A stretch of DNA of 6,602 bases from Parachlamydiaceae bacterium (GCA_013815395.1 JACDGH010000149.1:1-6602); one strand, 5' to 3'; positions 1 to 6,115 are shown, counted from the first letter of the stretch. Translations and numbers: made by a program. Notes: a model not told the origin generated them from the sequence alone.

Positions 1-106
1 TAGCTGGACAATCAACTTCTAGAACTTGACGCTGGGCAAAAAAAGAGCGCGATTGAGCCAGCATTTGGCTACGATCGCGCAATAATTCTATTTTTGAAAA
101 AGTCAT
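1..106 (-). CDS. epmA: EF-P--(R)-beta-lysine ligase EpmA (GenX/PoxA/YjeA), N-terminal part only
   Basis: This is a class II lysyl-tRNA-synthetase paralogue that attaches lysine (normally beta-lysine) to EF-P rather than to tRNA. Only the first 35 residues lie in the window. They read MTFSKIELLRDR, then SQMLAQSRSFFAQRQ, then VLEVDCPA. The last part matches the motif 1 region of EpmA (E. coli: RRFFADRGVLEVETP), with the motif 1 proline at residue 34. The catalytic core starts almost at the N-terminus, without the OB-fold anticodon-binding domain that precedes it in true LysS; this favours EpmA. The ATG is 3 nt after the efp stop codon and in the same frame (TAA-AGC-ATG), so no longer in-frame start is possible. 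I see no good Shine-Dalgarno close to it, which suggests translational coupling to efp. The identification rests on a short stretch plus the efp neighbour. Motifs 2 and 3 lie outside the window. Confidence 0.82.
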   Translation of the reverse strand, partial: MTFSKIELLRDRSQMLAQSRSFFAQRQVLEVDCPA

Positions 107-109
107 GCT

Positions 110-682
110 TTATTCAGAAACGCGGGAGAGATATTCTCCAGTACGTGTGTCAATTTCGATAATTACGCCTTGATCGACAAAAATAGGCACTTGAACTTTT
201 GCGCCGCTTTCTGTGATTGCAGGCTTAAGCACTCGACCTGAAGCTGTATTGCCGCGTTCGCCTGGAGCTGTTTCGACAATCCGCATTTTCATAAACATTG
301 GCGGCTCGACCGTCACTGGAATGCCGTTGTAAATGATGATGCCATACATATGGTCATCCATCAGCCATTTAACAGATTCACCGATATTTTCTAATGGAAT
401 CGTAATTTGTTCAAAAGATGTTTCATCCATGAATACTGCGCCATCAGCTTCTTTATAGAGCATGCGCATTTCAGTTTCAACAACGTCAGCAATTTCAAGT
501 TTTTCACCAGATTTGAACGTGCGTTCAACGGTGCGTCCAGTCATCAAATGCTTCAGTCTTACACGATTGAAAGCTTGACCTTTTCCAGGTTTGACTGAGT
601 CATTATGGACGATAGTGTAAGGTTGTCCATCAACTATAACTTTTAATCCCGCTTTAAAATCGGTAGTGCTAATTGTTGCCAT
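110..682 (-). CDS. efp: Elongation factor P
   Basis: EF-P binds between the ribosomal P and E sites and relieves stalling at consecutive prolines. The 190-residue product has the usual length and the three beta-barrel domains (about 1-65, 66-128, 129-190). The modification loop reads VKPGKGQAF, with the modifiable lysine at exactly position 34. The C-terminal family signature is present (KPAITESGAKVQVPIF, followed by VDQG). I chose the ATG at 682 over a TTG at 718 in the same frame. AAGGA lies 7 nt before the ATG, the protein then begins MATISTTDFKAGLKV as in other EF-Ps, and the TTG would lie at about the transcription start of the promoter at 722-751. The sequence resembles the chlamydial EF-P type (TASGRVLKPA; ending SRVSE). 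Chlamydia carries two efp paralogues, so a second copy may exist elsewhere. The following gene encodes its likely modifying enzyme, EpmA; EpmB is not in the window. Confidence 0.97.
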   Translation of the reverse strand: MATISTTDFKAGLKVIVDGQPYTIVHNDSVKPGKGQAFNRVRLKHLMTGRTVERTFKSGEKLEIADVVETEMRMLYKEADGAVFMDETSFEQITIPLENIGESVKWLMDDHMYGIIIYNGIPVTVEPPMFMKMRIVETAPGERGNTASGRVLKPAITESGAKVQVPIFVDQGVIIEIDTRTGEYLSRVSE

Positions 683-721
683 AAAAATGTCCTTGAATTT
701 TTTTAATTCTTCTGACAAAAA

Positions 722-751
722 ATGCTAGCACAAATTCGCTTGTTTTGTCTA
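722..751 (-). promoter_or_regulatory. Probable efp-epmA promoter
   Basis: Read on the minus strand, TAGACA (751-746, five of six matches to TTGACA) is followed after 18 bp by TAGCAT (727-722, four of six matches to TATAAT). The -10 is directly preceded by TGC, giving an extended -10. Transcription would start near 715, leaving an untranslated leader of about 33 nt before the efp ATG at 682. This is a primary sigma factor-type match made by eye. Confidence 0.55.
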
Positions 752-770
752 GGCCTTTTTCAAAAGTTTG

Positions 771-802
771 CCTATGAAAAGTGGCTGGACTACTTTCATA
801 GG
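771..802 (-). terminator. Hairpin behind the DUF818 gene, possible terminator
   Basis: CCTATGAAAAGT (771-782) pairs with ACTTTCATAGG (792-802), giving an 11-bp stem with one bulged A and a 9-nt loop. It begins about 10 nt after the stop codon of the hydrolase gene and lies before the efp promoter, which is where a terminator would be expected. On the minus strand it is not followed by a clean T tract, so it may be a weak terminator or only an mRNA 3'-end stabiliser. Confidence 0.45.
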
Positions 803-811
803 ATTAAGTTG

Positions 812-2026
812 TTAATTAGATAAGTGAAGAGCATTTTTTACAAAGTCTATATAGCTTTCATAAATATCTAACTCACGAAGAGGGCAACAGTGATCCATCA
901 ATCCCACTAATTTTTCAAATCCCTTTTTAGCAAGTACTTGAGCATCTATTTTATTTACACTAGGGTGATTTTTTATCCAATTTTCAATATAATCGTCTCC
1001 TATGTAATTATCTGCCACTTCAACTGATTCAGGAAAAACATTTTTATTTTTTAATACATTGTACAAACTTGCTTTGAAGGGGATTACCCAATCTCTTTTG
1101 CTATAAATAACAAATTTTTTGCCTTGAATTATTTCAAAGTCGGTTACGCTATTAAATTTCCAACCGGCTAATCCAGCGATACCACCCAAGACTCCACCGA
1201 TGATTGGAACCCATCCTTTCAGAAAATGAGACAAGCTTGCAAAAGAACGATCGCTGCAATGATGAACTTTTGGATAAAGTGAAGCAACTTCTGTGGCCAC
1301 TGCTCCTCCAATTGAATGTCCATGAATAAGCATGTCTTCTTCAGGTATTCCTTCAGATAATAATTTTTGAACCATCGCTTTTCCATCCAGGACCATATCA
1401 TTAGTGGATTGTATTGCCCCATGACTGCGCATGACACCACGGTAATTTCCAGTGTATACGTTAGCTCCTGTTTTTTCAGAAATTTCTTTCAAACCTTCCA
1501 TTATTTTTTCATAACATTCGGCATTTGGGCCAAAATAAACAATCCATTTATTTGAGTGACTATTCTTGATTTTTATTGTATCTAATTCAATCCCATCGAC
1601 TGTTTTTATAGTGATTTGTTCCGCTTGATTGGTAGGGTCATTTAAAAATATTTCCCTATTTTTATGAATTTGACTAATTTCATTGATATCTATTTCTATT
1701 TGTTCTTTTTCTGCGATCTGATTGTCTGCCAATGGCTTTAATTTTTGTTTTGCTATCAATGCATTTAATTTTTGTCGTTTCATTTCTAAGTTAAATTTAG
1801 CAGTTGCTGGAAGAATAAATTGGGGAGTAATTTTACTGATGCCCAAACGAATAAGTCCAATAGGAAAAACAATCACTGAAAAAATATCCCAAGCCACAAT
1901 GTAAACCTTTTTGGTTAGTTCACAAATAAATTGTAGAATTTTAATAGGAAAGCCTTTATTTGTTTCCTTATTTTCAATAACTTCAAAGGCTACTTTAGGT
2001 AAAATATTAAAATTGTTCGGTATCAT
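812..2026 (-). CDS. DUF818 family (Chlamydia CHLPS 43 kDa / Legionella SidB-like) alpha/beta hydrolase
   Basis: The 404-residue protein has an alpha/beta hydrolase core at about 135-400. The nucleophile elbow is GHSIGG, with Ser238 as the likely nucleophile. NYRGV (194-198) and DRSFASL (259-265) fit the DUF818/SidB pattern. Asp312 (SKRDWVIP) and His379 (MDHCC) are plausible triad partners by position; I infer these. A hydrophobic stretch at 41-60 and a Gly-rich one at 271-289, inside the fold after the DRSF motif, suggest membrane contact. No cleavable signal peptide is evident. Residues 78-125 are charged and helical. The start codon is preceded by AAGGA at good spacing. The substrate is unknown; lipase or esterase activity is only implied by the fold. 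SidB is a Legionella Dot/Icm effector, so a host-directed role is possible here but unproven. The gene appears to be a single transcription unit: repeat-bearing spacer upstream, hairpin and a separate efp promoter downstream. Confidence 0.8.
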   Translation of the reverse strand: MIPNNFNILPKVAFEVIENKETNKGFPIKILQFICELTKKVYIVAWDIFSVIVFPIGLIRLGISKITPQFILPATAKFNLEMKRQKLNALIAKQKLKPLADNQIAEKEQIEIDINEISQIHKNREIFLNDPTNQAEQITIKTVDGIELDTIKIKNSHSNKWIVYFGPNAECYEKIMEGLKEISEKTGANVYTGNYRGVMRSHGAIQSTNDMVLDGKAMVQKLLSEGIPEEDMLIHGHSIGGAVATEVASLYPKVHHCSDRSFASLSHFLKGWVPIIGGVLGGIAGLAGWKFNSVTDFEIIQGKKFVIYSKRDWVIPFKASLYNVLKNKNVFPESVEVADNYIGDDYIENWIKNHPSVNKIDAQVLAKKGFEKLVGLMDHCCPLRELDIYESYIDFVKNALHLSN

Positions 2027-2222
2027 TTATGTTCCTTGATTAATTTTTTGTAAAATTTATATATTTTTTAGAGGTTTCATTGTAATATTTTTTTGTTAAG
2101 ATATTATTAAGAATTAATAAATTAATTTTCATTTTGCTAGCATAAATGAGCGTAGCTTCCTGCAATTCAGTCTAAAAAATTATGCTTAAAAAGCTTTGCA
2201 GTCTATGCGAAGCCCTGGAGAG
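2027..2222. other. AT-rich leader region of the hydrolase gene plus repeat flank
   Basis: No coding region is supported here. The part next to the hydrolase gene (2027-2145) is very AT-rich. It contains a weak minus-strand promoter candidate: TTACAA at 2085-2080, then 18 bp, then TATAAA at 2061-2056, about 30 nt before the start codon. In such AT-rich DNA this match carries little weight. From about 2195 the composition changes. A compact hairpin AGCCCT-GGAG-AGGGCT (2211-2226) overlaps a near-copy of the core of the neighbouring inverted repeat. Confidence 0.4.
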
Positions 2223-2474
2223 GGCTGACAGAAAATAGAAGGAAATAGATAATATGTCTTTGGCGAAGCCCCTGGAGTGCGTCGGCTTCGCCGCGCTTTT
2301 CAATTCAGGAAATCACCTTAAGCACCCTGGTATGTAGTATAAGGGGACAAAGCTAAAAAAACTTTATTGCGAAATCATTGTATTCTGCTTCAACGGACTT
2401 CCTGAATTGAAGGGCGCGGCAGAGCCAACGCACTCCAGGGGCTTCGCCAAACGCAAATTATCTCCTTGTCAGCC
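2223..2474. repeat. Long inverted-repeat element (candidate MITE-like or palindromic intergenic repeat)
   Basis: The inner arms at 2259-2311 and 2399-2451 are 53 bp each and reverse complements with five mismatches. The 87-bp centre is 2312-2398. Weaker similarity continues outward: AGATAAT-type sequence in both flanks, then GGCTGACA at 2223-2230 matched by TGTCAGCC at 2467-2474, with about a dozen extra bases on the left. The left arm contains a further perfect hairpin, GGCGAAGCC (2262-2270) with GGCTTCGCC (2284-2292). The arms are clearly more GC-rich than the flanks, and I see no transposase or other ORF inside. The element lies between the end of the dehydratase gene and the start of the hydrolase gene. 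In RNA it could form a long hairpin affecting readthrough. I could not check for other copies in the genome or for a target-site duplication. Confidence 0.75.
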
Positions 2475-2483
2475 TCAGAGTGT

Positions 2484-2496
2484 TCGGATCTTCCGA
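2484..2496. other. Small hairpin just downstream of the dehydratase homologue
   Basis: TCGGA-TCT-TCCGA forms a perfect 5-bp stem with a 3-nt loop, about 14 nt after the stop codon of the minus-strand dehydratase gene. No T tract follows it in that direction, so it is not a convincing intrinsic terminator on its own. Confidence 0.3.
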
Positions 2497-2510
2497 TTTA
2501 AGTTAAAGTA

Positions 2511-3587
2511 CTATGAAGCCCCGATAGTCACAGTTTCAGGATGAGTCGTGCTAATCCAGTCCCTGTATTCGCCGCTGATGATATTTTCAATCCAGGGCAT
2601 GTTGTGCAAATACCATTGCACCGTTTTTCGTAGATTAACTTCAAATGATTCCTTAGGATGCCATCCTAGCTGTCTAATTTTATCACTATTAAGAGCAAAG
2701 CGCCGATGATTTCCTGGCTTTTCTTTAACAAATTTAATGAGCGAAGCGTGAGGCTTATATTGAGAATCGTGTTTAAATTCATCAAGCAGCGAACAGATTG
2801 ATTGAATAAGATTAAGGTGTGTAAATTCGCGATCGCTGCTTATATTATAAGTCTCTCCCGGAGTACCTTTATTTAGCAATAATCGCAGGGCTGCACAATG
2901 ATCGCTCACGTGCAGCAGACTGCGAAGATTTGAACCATCCCCATGAATTAGCAAAGGATTGCCTTGTAAAGCATTGACAATAGTTGAAGGTATCATGTGG
3001 TCGGGAAATTCATAGGGCCCGTAATTTTTAACACAATGACTGATCAAAATGGGGAATCCATGTGATTGGTGATAGGTGCGGAGAAGATGTTCCGTAGATG
3101 TTTTAGAGGCTGCGAAGATATTTGGTGGGGCGTAGATATCATTTTCCTGTGCAGGGGAGGATTGCGGACCAATAGCTCCATAAACCGTATTAGTAGAGGC
3201 ATACAAAAACCGAAAATCACTTTGGTCGGTGGGAGGCAAATGTTTCCAATAGGAAATGACTGCTTCTAATAATTCGAAACTACCAACAATATTTGTTTGG
3301 ATAAAATGTTCAGGATGGTAAATAGAGCGATTAACATTGGTCTCGGCAGCAAAATGCACTATTGCTTTTGGCTTGTACTTGTTGAGCAATTCTTGCACTA
3401 AAGTTCGATTGCGGATATCTCCCTTAAAAAAAAGATATGAGTTATGATGCTCTAGCTGCGATAAGTTATTAAGATTGCCGGCATGCGTCAGTTTGTCGAG
3501 ATTTAAAATGCTTTTTTTCTCTTCACTTATCCACTGCATGATAAAGTTAGAACCTATAAAACCCGCTCCCCCCGTGACAAGAATCAT
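2511..3587 (-). CDS. RmlB-like (dTDP-glucose 4,6-dehydratase family) extended SDR protein lacking key catalytic residues
   Basis: The 358-residue protein aligns by eye over its whole length with RmlB/RfbB. It has the NAD-binding TGGAGFIG (5-12), the ribose-binding Asp31 in LDKLTHAGNL, AAETNVNRS (80-88), NYGPYEFPDHMIP (188-200), and the C-terminal KPGNHRRFALNSDKI and LGWHPKESFE. RmlB converts dTDP-glucose to the 4-keto-6-deoxy sugar. Its active site STDEVYG is here STNTVYG (Asn133, Thr134), and the YxxxK tyrosine is Phe158 in FAASK; Lys162 is kept. Other conserved RmlB residues also differ: RDWLYV is RSLLHV, GHDRR is GNHRR, and AID is ALN. The reading frame is intact and the start has AAAGGAG 10 nt before the ATG, so this is not an ordinary broken gene. 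No rmlA, rmlC or rmlD homologue is in the window. It may be a pseudoenzyme or have a different activity; rfbB as a gene name would be misleading. Family assignment is firm, function is not. Confidence 0.85.
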   Translation of the reverse strand: MILVTGGAGFIGSNFIMQWISEEKKSILNLDKLTHAGNLNNLSQLEHHNSYLFFKGDIRNRTLVQELLNKYKPKAIVHFAAETNVNRSIYHPEHFIQTNIVGSFELLEAVISYWKHLPPTDQSDFRFLYASTNTVYGAIGPQSSPAQENDIYAPPNIFAASKTSTEHLLRTYHQSHGFPILISHCVKNYGPYEFPDHMIPSTIVNALQGNPLLIHGDGSNLRSLLHVSDHCAALRLLLNKGTPGETYNISSDREFTHLNLIQSICSLLDEFKHDSQYKPHASLIKFVKEKPGNHRRFALNSDKIRQLGWHPKESFEVNLRKTVQWYLHNMPWIENIISGEYRDWISTTHPETVTIGAS

Positions 3588-3613
3588 TTTTTTCTTTCTC
3601 CTTTATAAGTAAA

Positions 3614-3662
3614 TGTCTTTCAAATGATATTTGTATCAAAAAAATATTTAGATTGAAAGACA
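3614..3662. repeat. Inverted repeat between the TPR gene and the dehydratase homologue
   Basis: TGTCTTTCAA (3614-3623) and TTGAAAGACA (3653-3662) are perfect 10-bp reverse complements separated by 29 bp. Inside lies a second perfect hairpin, TGATA-TTTG-TATCA (3625-3638). The pair fills about half of the 101-bp gap between the two minus-strand genes. It could be an operator for the downstream gene or a terminator/processing hairpin for the upstream one. There is no terminal T tract, and I found no clear promoter here. Confidence 0.45.
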
Positions 3663-3688
3663 ATTGTATGCCTTAAGTTTTTAGCTTA

Positions 3689-5686
3689 TTATTTGCCCCT
3701 TTTAGTAAAATTTTCTTTTTGTTCTTCCAGTAAAATGTTATGCAAATTATCTTTTAAAATCTTGTTTTCTGGAAACTGTTTAATCAAGGCCTCAGTAAGT
3801 GTTTTAGCGCGTTTCCAATCTTTATCCATAAAGGCTTTGCGAGCCAGAAAGGCCTTTGCTTCTGAAGATTCCTTTTCAATTTCTAGATAAAGAGAATTTG
3901 CTGCAATGGTGTTACCTGATTGTAAAGCTATTTTTGCTAAAATTTCCTTGGAGGGAAGTTCAGCTGCCAGTAAGGGTTGTGATAAAATAGCCTCTTTGGC
4001 TGCGTTGTTATCATTTTGTTCCAAATAAATGGAGCTTAGAAGTTTGGCAGCAATTCGACCGATATCATTCTTGTTTTTATAAAGCCCCTTTAATTTATCA
4101 ATAGCCAGAATAGGTTGTTTGGTTGTTAGAGCTAAACGAGCGATCAGTAAAGTAATTTCTGGGGTTGTTTTTTGATTTTGTGCAAATTGCAAAGCTTGGA
4201 CTGGTCCTCGATTTCGATTAATGGCTTCGGTCAACTGGAGCGGAATCCATTCGGGAAGTTCCTCAGGGATCACAGCTAAAGAATGTAATTGTAATGCTGC
4301 TTCATCCCACCCTGCTGCTAAAAATAGTGAGGCAAAAACTTCTTTACTTAAAATAAGATCGTAAAGGCTTTTAGGCAAATCTACCGAAGGAATATGATCC
4401 AGAGGCGCCTTTGAAATCATTGTTAAGCTATCGAGACAGCTTTGCTTATCAAGCTTTCTTAGGTCCATTAAATGTTTAGTTCCCTCGGAAGAGCCATTAA
4501 AAGAGGAGGCTTGTTGAAGAACTTGGCGGAAGGATAAAACTGTTTTAAGATGGCATTCAAGTTCCGGCATCCAAGAAACTGTTAGAAAAGGATTTTGTTG
4601 TAGAAGATCGATGGCCTCATTTTCCTTATTGTTTTTTAATGCCATCAGGAGACGTAGCCAGAAAGTTTCTTGCTGATTGTTTATAAATTTGGCAGCTTCT
4701 GGTAGACGCTCAAAAGTTGCATTATTCCAAAAAATTCCGGGAGGAAGTCCTTTTAGATTTTCCACTAATGCCATTAATTCGCCCTCAGGCATCTGATTAT
4801 TATGCCAATCGTAATTTATTGGAGTCACAATGCGACTTAAAAACAAGGCTTTTAGCCAAATAGTATCACTTGATGGGGCATTAAGTGAGTCTTCTAAGGC
4901 CTGAATCGCGGCATTATATTGATGTGTACGAAAATAAAAATCGGCTAAATGCTCTCTCTGTAGCGGATTTTCCGGATCTTTTTGTATTGCATAAATGTAT
5001 TCGGAAAGGGCCATATCATATTTACTTGCCGCCTCTAGAAGATGTGCTTTGTATGTATTAAGAGATGGATTTTCCGAATCTTTAACAGCGGCTTCAGAAA
5101 GATATTTCCAAGATAGTTTTGGATCTTCGACAATGTGCAATAAGGCCAGCCTGGTGAGCCGTTCAGTTTCAGCTTTGTCTTTTAAAGTCCTAGAATTGAG
5201 CAGTTCGGATGCCTCCTGAAAGCGATGGTCCATAATCAAGGCTTCTGCATCCATGAAGAACCATTGATCGGGTTCTCTTTCATGGCCTCTCCATTCCTTT
5301 CTGATTAAATGATAGCGATCAATTTGTTGTGTGGACAATAAGGCCTTTGCAACAGCTAAGGATGCTATTTCTTTGTAGTCAAAAGCACTCGGGAAGGCTT
5401 CATAAAGGAGAATTAAGGCTTCTGGCGAATCATTTTCTGAATATTGATTGATTAAAAGCTCTAGGCGCTTTTTACCTACATCCGTGGTCAAATCTATATC
5501 GGGAGCATGCTCATTTAGAAATGCAAGCGTATTTTGTATCTTATAGGCATCGAGCGCTTGTTTTTGAAGTTCTGTATTAGAAGAGGAGTGTTGTTCTTGT
5601 GTGGGAGCTTGAAAAAGCGACCAGCTGCTCAGAAAGCAGAGTGTTCCTAAGGCGGCCACAATAGCTATTACTTTAACAATTCGCAT
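3689..5686 (-). CDS. Membrane-anchored TPR-like repeat protein of unknown function
   Basis: I do not recognise a named family. The 665-residue product starts with a short basic end and a hydrophobic stretch (about 4-25) that could be a signal anchor or an uncleaved signal peptide. There is a Cys at 17, but GTLC is not a proper lipobox. The rest is predicted helical and soluble, and would lie outside the inner membrane. TPR-like helix pairs are clearest at about 207-270 (YDMALSEYIYAIQKDPENP, then REHLADFYFRTHQYNAAIQ) and again at about 508-650 (AIDKLKGLYK; WKRAKTLTEALIKQFPENK). The middle (about 290-500) is more divergent, with W/F-rich segments. Such proteins usually act as assembly or interaction scaffolds. 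AAAGG lies 6 nt before the ATG. It is the first gene of a minus-strand run; the dehydratase homologue follows after 101 bp with an inverted repeat between, so co-transcription is possible but unproven. Confidence 0.75.
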   Translation of the reverse strand: MRIVKVIAIVAALGTLCFLSSWSLFQAPTQEQHSSSNTELQKQALDAYKIQNTLAFLNEHAPDIDLTTDVGKKRLELLINQYSENDSPEALILLYEAFPSAFDYKEIASLAVAKALLSTQQIDRYHLIRKEWRGHEREPDQWFFMDAEALIMDHRFQEASELLNSRTLKDKAETERLTRLALLHIVEDPKLSWKYLSEAAVKDSENPSLNTYKAHLLEAASKYDMALSEYIYAIQKDPENPLQREHLADFYFRTHQYNAAIQALEDSLNAPSSDTIWLKALFLSRIVTPINYDWHNNQMPEGELMALVENLKGLPPGIFWNNATFERLPEAAKFINNQQETFWLRLLMALKNNKENEAIDLLQQNPFLTVSWMPELECHLKTVLSFRQVLQQASSFNGSSEGTKHLMDLRKLDKQSCLDSLTMISKAPLDHIPSVDLPKSLYDLILSKEVFASLFLAAGWDEAALQLHSLAVIPEELPEWIPLQLTEAINRNRGPVQALQFAQNQKTTPEITLLIARLALTTKQPILAIDKLKGLYKNKNDIGRIAAKLLSSIYLEQNDNNAAKEAILSQPLLAAELPSKEILAKIALQSGNTIAANSLYLEIEKESSEAKAFLARKAFMDKDWKRAKTLTEALIKQFPENKILKDNLHNILLEEQKENFTKRGK

Positions 5687-5995
5687 GAGATACCTTTAAC
5701 TGTTTTTGCTTGATGATGTAAATGCTCTTATTTTTTCTGGCTATTCCTAGCGCGAGGTAGATCGAATTATGTTATGACGATCCAAAAAATAATGTTATGC
5801 AAAATTAGCGCTTATTTATCAATGACTGATTGAAATCGGCTTTGCATGAAGCTAGCAAATAAGCTTTTTTACTTTGAGATTTATGGCTCTTGGAAAGAAT
5901 TGGGGTCGTAGGTGAGATTAAAATTATACACACAAAATGTACCTCGTTTTATCCAATCCGTTCACATCCTCTTATCACCCATCAAGTCCATTCAT
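5687..5995. other. Gene-free divergent intergenic DNA, TPR-gene side
   Basis: This stretch lies between the minus-strand TPR gene and the plus-strand gene at 6199. I find no supportable coding region or RNA gene. It presumably contains the TPR gene promoter, but no minus-strand -35/-10 pair stands out. An 8-bp direct repeat ATGTTATG occurs at 5769-5776 and 5792-5799, 23 bp apart. A hairpin with a T tract at 5849-5870 is listed separately. Confidence 0.4.
5849..5870 (+). terminator. Orphan hairpin with T6 tract, terminator-like on the plus strand
   Basis: AAGCT (5849-5853) pairs with AGCTT (5862-5866) around an 8-nt loop, and the T run extends to 5870. Alternatively GCTTATTT (5810-5817) pairs perfectly with AAATAAGC (5857-5864), again directly before the six T's. 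It would stop plus-strand transcription, yet no plus-strand gene lies upstream in the window. Either it ends an unannotated short transcript or it is fortuitous in AT-rich DNA. Confidence 0.25.
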
Positions 5996-6016
5996 TGTGA
6001 ATAAATTTTATTCACA
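5996..6016. promoter_or_regulatory. Perfect 21-bp palindrome, probable operator
   Basis: TGTGAATAAA (5996-6005), a central T (6006) and TTTATTCACA (6007-6016) form a perfect palindrome with 10-bp arms. It lies 100 bp upstream of the -35 box of the plus-strand gene. A further half-site-like TTCACA occurs at 5961-5966. The symmetry suits a dimeric DNA-binding protein. It is not a CRP site, because the TGTGA and TCACA elements are 11 bp apart, not 6. There is almost no loop, so a DNA-level role is more likely than an RNA hairpin. Confidence 0.5.
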
Positions 6017-6115
6017 CCTCGGCAACAATTCTTTCAAAAACCTAAATTGTTTTATTATATCTTCTATATCGTTTATATTATTAATATTTTTACATAAATA
6101 TAGATATTATTTTCA

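Noticed and set aside
683..718. An upstream TTG start giving a 12-residue N-terminal extension of EF-P
   Set aside because: The extension is absent from EF-Ps, the ATG at 682 has a good AAGGA at 7 nt, and the TTG falls at about the predicted transcription start.
2135..2142. Motif TGCTAGCA shared between intergenic regions (also 723-730; GCTAGC at 5851-5856)
   Set aside because: It forms a plausible extended -10 only before efp; at the other sites no -35 fits, and three occurrences of a short palindrome are too few to call a regulon.
2223..2474. Insertion sequence or CRISPR array
   Set aside because: There is no transposase fragment, and the repeats are one inverted pair plus one degenerate core copy, not regularly spaced direct repeats with spacers.
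4995..5219. 74-codon plus-strand ORF inside the TPR gene
   Set aside because: It lies antisense within a long, well-supported coding region and has no recognisable protein features; the same applies to the other short ORFs opposite or inside the large genes.
5626..5686. Lipoprotein signal peptide on the TPR protein
   Set aside because: The Cys at position 17 is preceded by G-T-L; Leu at -1 does not fit the lipobox, so a signal anchor or ordinary signal peptide is more likely.
5996..6016. CRP/FNR-type binding site
   Set aside because: TGTGA and TCACA are separated by 11 bp rather than the 6 bp of CRP sites, and the centre does not fit FNR either; only a generic operator can be proposed.
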